The notes beneath the pieces are model-generated. The model was not told the DNA's origin. It saw only the letters and a program-made list of their open reading frames with translations, and ran no database searches. Below, piece after piece: positions 26,489-35,924 of a stretch of 64,000 bases of DNA. The stretch covers positions 372,001 through 436,000 of the forward strand of contig NZ_JARXXP010000002.1 in NCBI RefSeq assembly GCF_029893965.1. Direction: 5' to 3'. Made by a program: the position numbers and the translations under genes. Numbering within the stretch: the first letter of the stretch is position 1; the number at the start of each line of letters is the position of its first letter. The DNA comes from Paenibacillus sp. PastM-3. GTDB taxonomy: Bacteria > Bacillota > Bacilli > Paenibacillales > Paenibacillaceae.

Positions 26489-26559
26489 ACTCATAGTCGG
26501 ATGTTTGCAGTGGTTATCCGGTAGAAACTTATGGGCCATATTCCCAAGATTATATGAGT
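26489..26559 (-). promoter_or_regulatory. Purine riboswitch aptamer, guanine class
   Basis: Read on the minus strand, the 71-nt element has P1 arms ACTCAT/ATGAGT, the core TATAATCTTGGGAATATGG, the loop-linked TTTCTACCGG and the three-way-junction end CCGACTATG. The base in the specificity position (position 74 of the family numbering) is C, which pairs with guanine or xanthine-like ligands rather than adenine. It precedes xpt-pbuX, the classical context. Confidence 0.96.
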
Positions 26560-26596
26560 TGTTATATGAATATTCGTAGTTAAACCTTCGTATATC

Positions 26597-26830
26597 TTAC
26601 ACGCTCTGTACGATCCTTACAAGCCCCCATTTTTGAGAATCAGTCTTTATTTTTGACAGTTTTTCATGTAATTCATCCATTTTCATCCACCCTGTTGACG
26701 GGAAGGAACGATGCAGATGGCTAAACAGAAAGACGGGATTGTGGACATCTTTCAAATAAAGGGTAAAAAAGCAGTTGTCATAAAAACGCCAGATAATCAG
26801 GCTAATTTTTGGTTTAACTGGCGTTTTCAT
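26597..26830 (-). CDS. Doubtful small reading frame (77 aa)
   Basis: AGAGGAAA lies ahead of the ATG at 26830, but the first codons coincide with a hairpin (26782-26827) and the N-terminal half has an unusual composition. A shorter frame of about 29 residues (MDELHEKLSKIKTDSQ start) near 26597-26683 looks more protein-like. I keep it only as a candidate. Confidence 0.2.
   Translation of the reverse strand: MKTPVKPKISLIIWRFYDNCFFTLYLKDVHNPVFLFSHLHRSFPSTGWMKMDELHEKLSKIKTDSQKWGLVRIVQSV
26782..26827. repeat. Inverted repeat upstream of the coiled-coil hybrid kinase
   Basis: Arms AAAACGCCAG and CTGGCGTTTT (10 bp, perfect) enclose a 25-nt loop. T runs follow on both strands, so it may be a bidirectional terminator between the riboswitch region and the rightward kinase. 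A TATAAT-like box (26864-26869) lies between it and the kinase start. Confidence 0.5.
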
Positions 26831-26901
26831 GCGTTTCCTCTATCATCCCATCTCTATTAAAAGTATAATTAATAAAACTAGCTAGATAAAGGCGGGCGAG
26901 C

Positions 26902-29900
26902 ATGAAAATACAACAACGGATTTGGTTAGCAACTGTTACTTCTATACTGCTGCTCAGCAGTATGATCACTATAGCAATGATCTATCTTGAAGGAGCACCT
27001 CTATATCTGGCCTTGGGGGCAGGTGTGGCAGGTGTTCTGCTCTGTGCCTACTTCATGACACAGATTCACCGTAATGTAACGCAGGGCATTGAACAGATCA
27101 GGACGATATCCGAAGATATTGCCGGCGGCACACTCGATGCCTCGGGAATGACTACCCGCAGTGATGAATTCGGGCAGCTGGCCCAGTCCTTTTACCGCCT
27201 GGGTGTTGACCTCCATCACAAGACTGCCGAGGAGCGCATTCTGCGCCTGAAGGCCGAGGATCAGGCCTGGATCAACACAGAGGTCTCGGAGATGGCACTG
27301 CGCCTTCAAGGCTCCGTCCATCTGCAGACTGCAGCGCGCATCTTCATCTCTCGGCTGGCCACAGCTGTCGGCGGGAGCTATGGCGCCATGTACATGCTCC
27401 AGCACAACCGGCTGCAGTTCACGGCCGGCTATGCTTTTGACGAGGCCTCTGTGAGCCGTGAACCGTTCGCGCTCGGCAGCGGGCTGGTAGGCCAATGCGC
27501 GGTTGACAAACAGATGATTATCCTGAACGATCTGCCGGAGCATTACGTAAGAGTGCACTCCGGACTGGGGGAAGCCGCCCCGTCGACACTGATTGTGCTT
27601 CCGGTTCTTTATGAGAATGACGTTGTCGCTGTAGTTGAACTGGCCACCCTGAAGGACCTCGGCGACAGGGAGCGGCAGTTGATCGAGCGGACCGGCCAGA
27701 ACATGGGGGTACTGATTAATACCCTGGCTGATGTTGCGCAGATTGAGGAGCTGCTTAACCACACCCAGCTGCAAAAAGAAGAGCTGGAAGCCCAGACGGA
27801 AGAACTCCTGGCACAGACCCAGGAGCTGGAGGCACAGACGGAGGAATTAATGGCCCAGACCGAGGAATTGCATACCTCCAATCAGAATCTGCAGCACCAG
27901 ATGGAGCTGACGGCACGCCAGAAAGAGGAGATTCAGGACCAGGCGGACGAGCTGCTGGCCCAAACCGAGGAACTGGCTGCCTCCAACAGCAGCCTGCAGG
28001 ATCAGATGAAGCTTACCGCACAGCAGAAAGAGGAAATCCAGGCTCAGGCCGATGAGCTCCTCGCCCAGACCGAGGAACTGCAGGACCAGAAGGAGCAGCT
28101 TCAGGCGCAGGCACAGGAGCTCCTGGCCCAGACCGATGAATTGCATACCTTCAATCAGAATCTGCAGCACCAGATGGAGCTGACCGAACGGCAGAAGTCG
28201 GAAATCGAAGCCCAGGCGGCCGAGCTGCGTGAGCAGATGGAAATCACCGCACGGCAGAAGGAAGAAATTCAGGAGCAGGCCGATGAGCTCCTTGCGCAGA
28301 CGGAGGAGCTGGCTACCTCGAACAGTAATCTGCAGGATCAGATAAGGCTTACTGCTAAGCAGAAGGAAGAAATCCAGAACCAGGCCGATGAACTGTTTGC
28401 GCAGACCAGAGATCTGCAGGATCAGAAGGAGCAGCTCCAGGCTCAGGCTCAGGAGCTCGAAGCGCAGACGGAGGAACTGCTGGCCCAGACGGAAGACCTC
28501 CGCGAGCAGATGGAGCTCACAGCCCGGCAAAAGCTTGAAATTGAAGGACAGGCTGCCGAGCTGCGCGGGCAGATGGAAATCACCGCACGGCAGAAGGAAG
28601 AGATTCAGGAGCAGGCCGATGAGCTTCTTGCACAGACCAGAGAGCTGCAGGATCAGAAGGAGCAGCTCCAGGCACAGGCTCAGGAGCTCGAAGCGCAGAC
28701 AGAGGAGCTGCAGGTCCAGACCGAAGAGCTCGCTGTCTCCAACAGCAGCCTGCTGCAGCAGATGGAGCTGACAGAGCAGCAGAAGGAAGAAATCAAGGTG
28801 CAGGCGGAAGAAATCTTCATGGCTGCCCAGTACAAGTCGGAATTCCTGGCCAATGTATCCCATGAGCTGCGTACGCCACTGAACAGCCTGCTGATTCTGT
28901 CCCAGATTCTGGCCGAGAACAAAGAGGGCAATCTGGATGTCAAGCAGCTGGAATATGTGCACACCATCTTCTCTGCAGGTAAAGATCTGCTGCAGCTGAT
29001 CGATGAAATTCTTGACCTGGCCAAGCTTGAAGTCGGTAAAATGACGCCTGTGCTGGAGCCTGTGCCGCTGCAGGATATCAGCAGCCATTTGTACCGCCGG
29101 TTTGACCAGCAGGCGAAGGCCAAGCAGTTGCGCTTTGACGTGCATTGTGACAGCAGGCTGCCTGAGCATCTGCTGACCGACGGACACAGGCTGCAGCAGA
29201 TACTGAACAACCTGCTTTCCAATGCCCTTAAATTTACACCGGAGCATGGCTCCGTCTCGCTGTCCATCCGGACAAGCGGCAGCGAGATTGTCTTCGCTGT
29301 CAGCGATACCGGCATTGGCATTCCCGCCTCCAAGCTGGAGAGTATCTTTGAGGCCTTCCAGCAGGCGGACGGAACCACCAGCCGCAAATACGGCGGTACC
29401 GGCCTCGGCCTGACCATCTGCCGCGAGCTGGCCGGCCTGCTGGGCGGAAGAATCGAAGTCGATTCCGTCGAAGACAAGGGAAGCACCTTCTCGCTGATTC
29501 TGCCTGCCGAGCTGCCTGATGAGCTTGCCCTGTCCCAGGCTGCTTCCACCTTTGCTGCAGCAGCCAGCCAGGTGTATGAGCCGGATTCGGCTCCTGCTGC
29601 TAAAGAGCATCCTTCTTTCCGTGAATCCTTTGTTCCGGACATTTCGATTTCCAATCCGAAGCTTCTTCAGTATGCGGAGATGGATGATGACCGGAATAAT
29701 CTCGAAAGCGGTGATACCCTGCTCCTGATCATTGAGGAGGATGCGGAGTTCGCCTCGATCCTGCTTGATCTGGCGCGGAGCAGAGGCTTCAAGGCGATTG
29801 TGGCTTTCCAGGGCGACCAGGGCCTTGCCCTCGCCCATGCCTACAAGCCGGATGCTATCCTGCTCGACCTGCATCTGCCGGTACTCGACGGCTGGGCCAT

Positions 29901-30885
29901 TATCAGCCGGCTGAAGAGCCGTCCGGAGCTGCGCCATATTCCGGTTCATGTTATCTCCACTGCAGAAGAGAACCAGCAGAGTCTGGCGATGGGTGCTCTT
30001 TCCTTCTGGAAGAAGCCGAGTGACCAGACAGAGCTGGAGACAGCTTTCCTTCAGATAGAGACTTATATCCGCCGTCCGGTCAAGAGCCTTCTAATCGTGG
30101 AGGACAACCAGGTGCTGCGCAGCAGTCTGGTGGAATTCATTGCCCATCCGGACGTCAGGGTGGTCGCGGTCGGCACCGGCCGCGAAGCGCTCGAGCAGCT
30201 GAGCAGCCATCATTTTGACTGCATGGTGCTCGATCTTGGACTTTCGGATATCAGCGGCTTCGATCTGATGGAGCAGATCAAGACCAACCGCAAGCTGCAG
30301 ACACTGCCTGTTATCATCTATACAGGCAAGGATCTCAGCAAAACAGATGAGCAGCGCCTGAAGCATTATGCCGAGAGCATCGTAATCAAGAATGTGCGCT
30401 CAATGGAACGGCTGTATGATGAAACGGCATTGTACCTGCACCGCAGACATGCCGACCTGCCGCCGGACAAGCAGCAGCTGATCGAGAAGCTGCATAATCC
30501 GGAAGCTGCCTTTGCCGGCAAGCAGATTCTGCTGGTCGACGATGACATGCGTAATATTTTTGCGTTATCAAGTGTGCTTGAGGGTTATAATATGGAGATA
30601 AGCTTTGCCCAGAACGGCCTGGAGGCGCTCGCGCATCTGGAGCAGCATCCGGAGACCCAGCTTGTGTTCATGGACATTATGATGCCGGAAATGGATGGTT
30701 ATGAGACGATGAAGCGGATCCGCGAGAACCCGGCTTATGATCATATCGTTATCATTGCCCTGACCGCCCGTGCGCTGGAGGAGGACCGGACCAAATGTCT
30801 GCAGGCTGGAGCCTCGGATTATATCTCCAAGCCAATCAACACTACCCAGTTGGTTACTGTATTAAAGGTATGGTTAATCCAATAG
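26902..30885 (+). CDS. Hybrid histidine kinase: 2TM-HAMP-GAF-coiled coil-HisKA-ATPase-3 x REC
   Basis: The protein has 1327 residues. Two adjacent membrane helices (about 8-27 and 32-53) leave almost no outside domain. A HAMP linker (about 54-107) and a GAF domain (about 125-265) follow. Residues about 275-640 are an extended coiled coil built from repeats such as EELLAQTEEL and RQKEEIQEQADELLAQT. The kinase core has the intact H-box SHELRTPL with His654 and ATPase boxes up to about 880. Three receivers follow with Asp989, Asp1111 and Asp1258. The 52-bp gap to the next kinase gene suggests co-transcription. The signal is probably cytoplasmic, read by the GAF domain or the stalk. Confidence 0.92.
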   Translation: MKIQQRIWLATVTSILLLSSMITIAMIYLEGAPLYLALGAGVAGVLLCAYFMTQIHRNVTQGIEQIRTISEDIAGGTLDASGMTTRSDEFGQLAQSFYRLGVDLHHKTAEERILRLKAEDQAWINTEVSEMALRLQGSVHLQTAARIFISRLATAVGGSYGAMYMLQHNRLQFTAGYAFDEASVSREPFALGSGLVGQCAVDKQMIILNDLPEHYVRVHSGLGEAAPSTLIVLPVLYENDVVAVVELATLKDLGDRERQLIERTGQNMGVLINTLADVAQIEELLNHTQLQKEELEAQTEELLAQTQELEAQTEELMAQTEELHTSNQNLQHQMELTARQKEEIQDQADELLAQTEELAASNSSLQDQMKLTAQQKEEIQAQADELLAQTEELQDQKEQLQAQAQELLAQTDELHTFNQNLQHQMELTERQKSEIEAQAAELREQMEITARQKEEIQEQADELLAQTEELATSNSNLQDQIRLTAKQKEEIQNQADELFAQTRDLQDQKEQLQAQAQELEAQTEELLAQTEDLREQMELTARQKLEIEGQAAELRGQMEITARQKEEIQEQADELLAQTRELQDQKEQLQAQAQELEAQTEELQVQTEELAVSNSSLLQQMELTEQQKEEIKVQAEEIFMAAQYKSEFLANVSHELRTPLNSLLILSQILAENKEGNLDVKQLEYVHTIFSAGKDLLQLIDEILDLAKLEVGKMTPVLEPVPLQDISSHLYRRFDQQAKAKQLRFDVHCDSRLPEHLLTDGHRLQQILNNLLSNALKFTPEHGSVSLSIRTSGSEIVFAVSDTGIGIPASKLESIFEAFQQADGTTSRKYGGTGLGLTICRELAGLLGGRIEVDSVEDKGSTFSLILPAELPDELALSQAASTFAAAASQVYEPDSAPAAKEHPSFRESFVPDISISNPKLLQYAEMDDDRNNLESGDTLLLIIEEDAEFASILLDLARSRGFKAIVAFQGDQGLALAHAYKPDAILLDLHLPVLDGWAIISRLKSRPELRHIPVHVISTAEENQQSLAMGALSFWKKPSDQTELETAFLQIETYIRRPVKSLLIVEDNQVLRSSLVEFIAHPDVRVVAVGTGREALEQLSSHHFDCMVLDLGLSDISGFDLMEQIKTNRKLQTLPVIIYTGKDLSKTDEQRLKHYAESIVIKNVRSMERLYDETALYLHRRHADLPPDKQQLIEKLHNPEAAFAGKQILLVDDDMRNIFALSSVLEGYNMEISFAQNGLEALAHLEQHPETQLVFMDIMMPEMDGYETMKRIRENPAYDHIVIIALTARALEEDRTKCLQAGASDYISKPINTTQLVTVLKVWLIQ

Positions 30886-30937
30886 CTCTAACTATCACTA
30901 TCTGTCATTGTCATTCTAACTTGTCTTGGGAGGAACT

Positions 30938-32113
30938 ATGGATTATCCTGTTAATATTTTGATTGTAGATGATCGTCCCGACGAGTTTCTCTCTGTTCAA
31001 GCCCTGCTTGCGGATAAACCGTACCGGCTCGTACATGCCACCTCGGGGATGGATGCCTTGAAGCACCTGCTGGAGCAGGAATTTGCCCTGATCATTATGG
31101 ATGTCCTGATGCCCGATATGAACGGTTTTGAGACAGCCAAACGGATCAAGATGCGCAAAAAATCAAAAGATATTCCGATCATCTTTCTGACCTCGCTCAC
31201 CTCGGAGCTGGAGAATTATATGATGGCCTACACGGCCGGAGCTATAGATTTCCTGACCAAGCCGTTCCATCCGCTGGTGCTGAAGAGCAAGATTGACGGC
31301 TTCGTCCGCATGTACCAGACCCGCAAGGAGCTGCAGCTCAAAACGCAGGAGCTGGAGTCGGCCAATCTCGTACTCACTGAGCTGAAGGATACGGCCGAGG
31401 TGGCACTGCGGATCAAAAGCGGCTTTCTCGCCATGATGAGCCATGAGATTAGAACCCCGCTCAACGGGATCATCGCCATGTCTGATGTCCTGCGGACCTC
31501 GGATCTGTCAGCAGATGATCTGGAGATGGCCGATATTATCCATACCAGCGGTCATGCCCTGCTGTCGGTATTCAACCATATCCTGGACTTCACCAAAATT
31601 GAATCCGGCAAAATGGAGCTGGACTACGAGCTGTTCAACCTCCATTCCTGCCTCAAGGAAACACTTGACCTGTTCAGGGCGCTGGCGATGGAACGCAGAC
31701 TGGCACTGGAGATGCTGATTGACCCCAATATTCCCGCCCTGCTGGTCGGAGATTCCAACCGTCTGAGACAGGTGCTTAACAACCTGATCGGGAACGCCAT
31801 TAAATTCACCACCAGCGGCAGCGTAAAGGTGCATGCCCGTCTCAGACAGGCGATGGACGGCGTACTGCAGCTGGAATTTGTGGTTGAAGATACCGGCGTA
31901 GGGATTCCGGACGATAAAATGAAATATCTGTTCCAGCCGTTTACCCAGGTTGATGCAACCATTAACCGGAAATTCGGCGGGACCGGCCTGGGCTTGTCCA
32001 TCTGCAAAATGCTCGTCGAGCTGATGGGCGGCACCATCTATGCCAGAACAGGCATGGAGCAGGGTGCAGCCTTTGTGTTCACCATTCAGGTCACGGAAGG
32101 CAGTCCGGATTGA
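30938..32113 (+). CDS. Response regulator-kinase hybrid: REC-HisKA-HATPase
   Basis: The ATG at 30938 is chosen because GGGAGGAAC precedes it; the TTG at 30926 would contain that ribosome site. The product has about 391 residues. The N-terminal receiver (1-120) has Asp55 in IIMDVLMPDMNG. A coiled linker (about 125-158) leads to the HisKA domain with MSHEIRTPLNG and His169, and the ATPase domain ends near 388 (NAIKFTTSG, EDTGVGIP, GTGLGLSICK). It has no membrane segment. It is likely an intermediate in a phosphorelay fed by the preceding hybrid kinase. A terminator follows. Confidence 0.92.
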   Translation: MDYPVNILIVDDRPDEFLSVQALLADKPYRLVHATSGMDALKHLLEQEFALIIMDVLMPDMNGFETAKRIKMRKKSKDIPIIFLTSLTSELENYMMAYTAGAIDFLTKPFHPLVLKSKIDGFVRMYQTRKELQLKTQELESANLVLTELKDTAEVALRIKSGFLAMMSHEIRTPLNGIIAMSDVLRTSDLSADDLEMADIIHTSGHALLSVFNHILDFTKIESGKMELDYELFNLHSCLKETLDLFRALAMERRLALEMLIDPNIPALLVGDSNRLRQVLNNLIGNAIKFTTSGSVKVHARLRQAMDGVLQLEFVVEDTGVGIPDDKMKYLFQPFTQVDATINRKFGGTGLGLSICKMLVELMGGTIYARTGMEQGAAFVFTIQVTEGSPD

Positions 32114-32133
32114 GATCCTTTTTTCTCCTCTAC

Positions 32134-32179
32134 AAAAAAACCGCAAGTCTCCGGGAAGGAGCACTTACGGTTTTTTTTT
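32134..32179. terminator. Bidirectional intrinsic terminator
   Basis: ACCG-AAGT arms with a 14-nt loop are flanked by seven A residues on the left and nine T residues on the right, so it serves the rightward kinase and possibly the leftward HxlR gene. Confidence 0.85.
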
Positions 32180-32210
32180 GATGTCATGATTCAGCTTATC
32201 TGCGGAATAA

Positions 32211-32609
32211 CTACAGCTGTTCTATACCGGCCGGCTGGTCTTCCAGTTTCTTATGATTCAGCACATTATCCTCCAGCACAGCGAATTTATCACCATACTC
32301 CCTGATAATATGCCGTTCACCCCAGGCGCACAGCGAATCGAGAATGGCGCGCAGCGATTGACCGTATTCGCTCAGCTCATATTCCACCTTGGGCGGTACC
32401 TGATTGTAGCTGATCCGGTTAACAATGCCGTCCTCCTCCAGCTCGCGGAGCTGCTGAGTGAGCATCTTTTGCGTTATATTCGGCATATGCCGCTTTAAAT
32501 CGCTTGTCCGCAGTTTGCCATGGGTCAGGTGGCAGAGAATGACGCATTTCCATTTGCCGCCGATCACTTCCAGGGTAGCTTCAACGGAGATGTTATATTT
32601 TTTGGACAT
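32211..32609 (-). CDS. HxlR-family transcriptional regulator
   Basis: The protein has 132 residues. It has the HxlR winged-helix pattern VIGGKWKCVILCHLTHGKLR followed by the recognition region MPNITQKMLTQQLRELEEDG and the wing YNQVPPKVEYELSEYG. It lies back to back with the MFS gene across 145 bp that hold repeated AGTAC/GTACT palindromes, so it probably represses or activates that exporter. No conserved redox Cys near the N terminus stands out. Confidence 0.92.
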   Translation of the reverse strand: MSKKYNISVEATLEVIGGKWKCVILCHLTHGKLRTSDLKRHMPNITQKMLTQQLRELEEDGIVNRISYNQVPPKVEYELSEYGQSLRAILDSLCAWGERHIIREYGDKFAVLEDNVLNHKKLEDQPAGIEQL

Positions 32610-32653
32610 GGGGTCCTCCTAAAGGTTTTGTTAGCATGCTACAGGCACTTTTT

Positions 32654-32682
32654 AGTACCTATAGTACTTTAAAGTACGTACT
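32654..32682. promoter_or_regulatory. Candidate HxlR operator in the divergent promoter region
   Basis: The 14-bp perfect palindrome GTACTTTAAAGTAC (32664-32677) is flanked by further AGTAC (32654-32658) and GTACT (32678-32682) copies. It sits between the divergent HxlR and MFS genes. Confidence 0.6.
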
Positions 32683-32754
32683 ATCCACTACCGCCTACGT
32701 GGTTCATAATAGCATTTACCGGCCGGTGATTACCATACTACAGGAGTGGAAAAT

Positions 32755-33960
32755 ATGTCCTTGAATCAAAAAAGAAGCACCCTCGCGCTGCTGGCGCTTG
32801 CAGTCAGCGCTTTTGCTATCGGAACAACCGAGTTTATCAGTGTCGGGCTGCTGCCGCTGATAGCTGATGACCTGCATATATCCGTAACGGCGGCCGGACT
32901 GACGGTCACCCTTTACGCTCTCGGCGTTACCTTCGGGGCGCCTGTCCTGACTTCGCTGACAACGGCGGTGTCCCGCAAAACACTGCTTCTGGCGCTGATG
33001 GTACTGTTCATCCTCGGCAACAGCCTTGCAGCCACTTCAAGCGGCATTGCCCTGCTGCTGACAGCCCGGGTCATCTCCGCCTTGTCCCACGGCCTGTTCA
33101 TGTCAATCGCTTCAACGATCGCCGCAGATCTTGTGCCGGAGAACCGCAAGGCCAGTGCCATCTCGATCATGTTCACCGGCCTGACTGTCGCCACCGTAAC
33201 AGGCGTACCGCTCGGCACGCTGCTGGGCCAGCACATGGGCTGGCGGGCAGCCTTTATCGCTATTGCCGCTGTTGGTGTTGCTGCACTGGCCGCCAATCTG
33301 CTGCTCATCCCTTCCGGATTACGCAAGGGTCAGCGTACACCTCTTAGCGAGCAGATCAAGCTGGTGACGAACGGGCGGCTGCTGCTGGCTTTTGCCATAA
33401 CAGCTCTTGGATATGGCGGCACTTTCGCTGTCTTCACCTACCTGTCGCCGCTGCTGCATGAAATCAGCGGCTTCAAGGAGCAGACAGTTGCCGTAATACT
33501 GCTCGTTTATGGCTTAGCGATTGCTGCCGGCAATATTATCGGCGGCAAAGCCGCCAATCACAGGCCGATGAACGCCCTGTTCTATATGTTCGCCCTGCAG
33601 GCAGCTGTACTGCTGATCCTGACCTTCACAGCTCCGTTCAAAACCGCTGTACTCATCAGCATCATCTTCATGGGACTGCTCGCCTTCATGAACGTACCCG
33701 GGCTGCAATCCTATGTTGTAATGCTGGCTGACCGGTACGCGCCTGGAGCCAGAGATATTGCCTCTGCGGTAAACATCGCCGCCTTCAATGCCGGCATCGC
33801 CATCGGCGCCTATCTCGGTGGAATCGTCACAGAGCATCTGGGCCTGATTCATACAGCCTGGGTCGGGTCGGTCATGGTGCTTGGAGCGGTAGTACTTACC
33901 GCGCGGAGCCGTTCGCTCGAGCGCAGAGATGAGCAGCTCTCCCAGCGTAAAACCGCCTGA
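32755..33960 (+). CDS. MFS efflux transporter (AraJ/DHA1-12 type)
   Basis: The ATG at 32755 is chosen because AGGAG lies 8 nt upstream; the GTG at 32746 overlaps that site. The product has about 401 residues and 12 membrane helices. The opening FAIGTTEFISVGLLPLIADDL is typical of the AraJ/YdhP branch of drug-sugar exporters, and the motif between helices 4 and 5 reads LTVATVTGVPLGTLLGQ. It likely exports small hydrophobic compounds under control of the divergent HxlR regulator. The aldo/keto reductase gene follows by 47 bp, possibly in the same transcript. Confidence 0.9.
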   Translation: MSLNQKRSTLALLALAVSAFAIGTTEFISVGLLPLIADDLHISVTAAGLTVTLYALGVTFGAPVLTSLTTAVSRKTLLLALMVLFILGNSLAATSSGIALLLTARVISALSHGLFMSIASTIAADLVPENRKASAISIMFTGLTVATVTGVPLGTLLGQHMGWRAAFIAIAAVGVAALAANLLLIPSGLRKGQRTPLSEQIKLVTNGRLLLAFAITALGYGGTFAVFTYLSPLLHEISGFKEQTVAVILLVYGLAIAAGNIIGGKAANHRPMNALFYMFALQAAVLLILTFTAPFKTAVLISIIFMGLLAFMNVPGLQSYVVMLADRYAPGARDIASAVNIAAFNAGIAIGAYLGGIVTEHLGLIHTAWVGSVMVLGAVVLTARSRSLERRDEQLSQRKTA

Positions 33961-34007
33961 TTAAGAAACATCTACTATTATCCATTACATTACGGAGGTT
34001 ATTTATA

Positions 34008-34862
34008 ATGACACAGCAAACAGCACAGCATTTGCAGGATACAACAGTATTACAGGGAGGCGTACAGATGCCTTGGCTAGGCCTGGGGGTATTCCAGGTA
34101 GCGGACGGCGAAGAGCTGGTGCAGGCGGTAAAATCGGCCATTGCCCACGGCTACCGGAGCATTGATACAGCGGCCATTTATCAGAATGAGCAGGGAGTAG
34201 GACAGGCTATTGCCGAGGCGCTGGCGGAGAACGGGCTGCAGCGCGAAGAGCTCTTCATTACCTCTAAGGCATGGAATGCCGATCTCGGATATGAAGAGAC
34301 GCTGGCCGCCTATGAGGCCAGTCTGGAAAGACTGGGGCTGGACTATCTGGATCTGTACCTGATCCACTGGCCGGTGAAGAACAAATACAAAGAAGCCTGG
34401 CGAGCGCTCGAAACGCTCTATAAGGCAGGCCGGGTTAAAGCAATCGGGGTCAGCAATTTCCAGATTCATCACTTGGAGGATTTGCTGAAGGATGCGGAAA
34501 TTCGCCCGGCTGTCAATCAGGTCGAGCTCCATCCCTACCTGTCCCAGCAGGCGCTTAGAAGCTACTGCCGTGAGCAGGGCATCCAGATCGAGGCCTGGTC
34601 GCCGCTGATGCAAGGCGGGCTGCTTGATCAGCCTGAGCTGCAAAGCATCGCCGCCAGAACCGGAAAATCAGTCGCTCAGGTTATCCTGCGCTGGGACCTG
34701 CAGCATGGCATTGTTACGATTCCGAAGTCAACGAAGGAGCTGCGGATTAAAGAGAATGCCGCGCTGTTTGATTTCGAGCTGAGCGCTGAAGAAATGGCCG
34801 TCATTGACGGCTTAAACCGCGATCAGCGGGTCGGTCCGGACCCGGACAACTTTGATTTCTAA
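34008..34862 (+). CDS. Aldo/keto reductase (AKR5-like)
   Basis: The protein has 284 residues forming a TIM barrel. The catalytic tetrad is visible: Asp and Tyr in SIDTAAIYQNE (about residues 49-59), Lys in ITSKAW (about 84) and His in YLIHWP (about 117). The NADPH-binding end IPKSTKELRIKENAALFDF is typical. It reduces carbonyls of unknown identity. GGAGG precedes the ATG by 10 nt. It ends in a 4-bp stop-to-stop overlap with the convergent AEC transporter gene. Confidence 0.94.
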   Translation: MTQQTAQHLQDTTVLQGGVQMPWLGLGVFQVADGEELVQAVKSAIAHGYRSIDTAAIYQNEQGVGQAIAEALAENGLQREELFITSKAWNADLGYEETLAAYEASLERLGLDYLDLYLIHWPVKNKYKEAWRALETLYKAGRVKAIGVSNFQIHHLEDLLKDAEIRPAVNQVELHPYLSQQALRSYCREQGIQIEAWSPLMQGGLLDQPELQSIAARTGKSVAQVILRWDLQHGIVTIPKSTKELRIKENAALFDFELSAEEMAVIDGLNRDQRVGPDPDNFDF

Positions 34863-35794
34863 GGCTGGACACTGCCCACCGCGGTAATCAGCACCGGCAG
34901 CACCAGGAAAGAGGCCAGCGTGGTCCAGACGATGCAGCGCGATACCAGTGAAGGCGAGCTGCCGAACCGCTCGGCCAGCACGACCGAGTTGACGGCGACC
35001 GGCATGGAGGCCAGAACCAGCAGCACCGAGAACAGGGTGCCGGAAATATTCAGCAGCAGCAGGACCAGCAGGGCAATCAGCGGTGACAGCAGCAGGCGGA
35101 CAGACAGGCCTGTCCAGAAGGCCAGCTGCACATTGCGTTCGGTGTGGCCGGCCTGCACCCTGACCATCTGGGCGCCGAGAATCGCCAGGACCACAGGCGA
35201 ATACGCACCTGCTACCATGGAAACGCCTGAGGCCAGCTCCTGCGGCAGCTGCAGGCTAAGCCCTCTCAGCAGCAGAGCGAGCAAAGCGGCATAGACGGCG
35301 GGAAGTGCAAAGACGGATTTCACTGCGCTTTTTACATTGAACTGTGACCGGGCGGCAAAATAGACGCCGATCGTATTCACGATCACCATCTGGACGATCA
35401 CATAGACCGAGGCCTTGTCGAGTCCAAGCTGGCCGAAGGCCAGCAGGACAAGCGGCAGCCCGTAGTTAACGCTGTTCGTAAAGGTGGAGATCAGGGTCAG
35501 CCCCGCCGCTTCGGGCGGAGCCAGCTTCAGCAGCCTGCCGAGCACTACCGATACAAGCCATAGAAGCAGCAGATTTAGCAGCGCAAAGGCAATCGTCTGG
35601 TACACATCGCCGAAGGATATCTCGGCATTAGCCAACGTATCCAGAATGATGGCCGGGGTCAGAAAGTACAGATAAAGCGTAAGTAACGGCTTGGTGTCCA
35701 AATTTTTGTAGCGGGCCAGCAGTGCCCCGGCTGTAACGGGGATGGCCAGCGGCACGATAACATCCAATAAGGTCGATAATACCTGCTGAATCAC
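34859..35794 (-). CDS. AEC-family transporter (auxin efflux carrier-like)
   Basis: The GTG at 35794 is preferred because GAGGAG lies just upstream and the protein then starts directly at helix 1 (VIQQVLSTLLDVIVPLAIP). Its length of 311 residues matches the family. A longer frame to 35887 would add an unlikely hydrophilic N terminus. About ten membrane helices are present in two halves, with FTNSVNYGLPLVLLAFG in the first half, a conserved AEC element. These carriers export organic anions. The substrate is unknown. No terminator separates it from the convergent reductase gene. Confidence 0.88.
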   Translation of the reverse strand: MIQQVLSTLLDVIVPLAIPVTAGALLARYKNLDTKPLLTLYLYFLTPAIILDTLANAEISFGDVYQTIAFALLNLLLLWLVSVVLGRLLKLAPPEAAGLTLISTFTNSVNYGLPLVLLAFGQLGLDKASVYVIVQMVIVNTIGVYFAARSQFNVKSAVKSVFALPAVYAALLALLLRGLSLQLPQELASGVSMVAGAYSPVVLAILGAQMVRVQAGHTERNVQLAFWTGLSVRLLLSPLIALLVLLLLNISGTLFSVLLVLASMPVAVNSVVLAERFGSSPSLVSRCIVWTTLASFLVLPVLITAVGSVQP

Positions 35795-35924
35795 GGTCCA
35801 GGACTCCTCTATACTATAGTTATTCCCTACTATACCCCTGGAAGCAGGCAGCGTCCAAGATTTGGAGACAATATGCTTAATAGACAACGCCTATGGAGAG
35901 ACTGAATGCTATAGGCAGGCATAC

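Noticed and set aside
26597..26830. Small leftward gene between the riboswitch and the hybrid kinase as a firm gene
   Set aside because: Its N-terminal codons form a hairpin and its composition is odd; kept only as a low-confidence feature.
27847..29949. A 700-codon open frame on the minus strand
   Set aside because: It is antisense to the coiled-coil hybrid kinase. The Gln/Glu codon repeats leave no stops on the opposite strand; the encoded protein is low-complexity Leu/Gln with no domain and no ribosome site.
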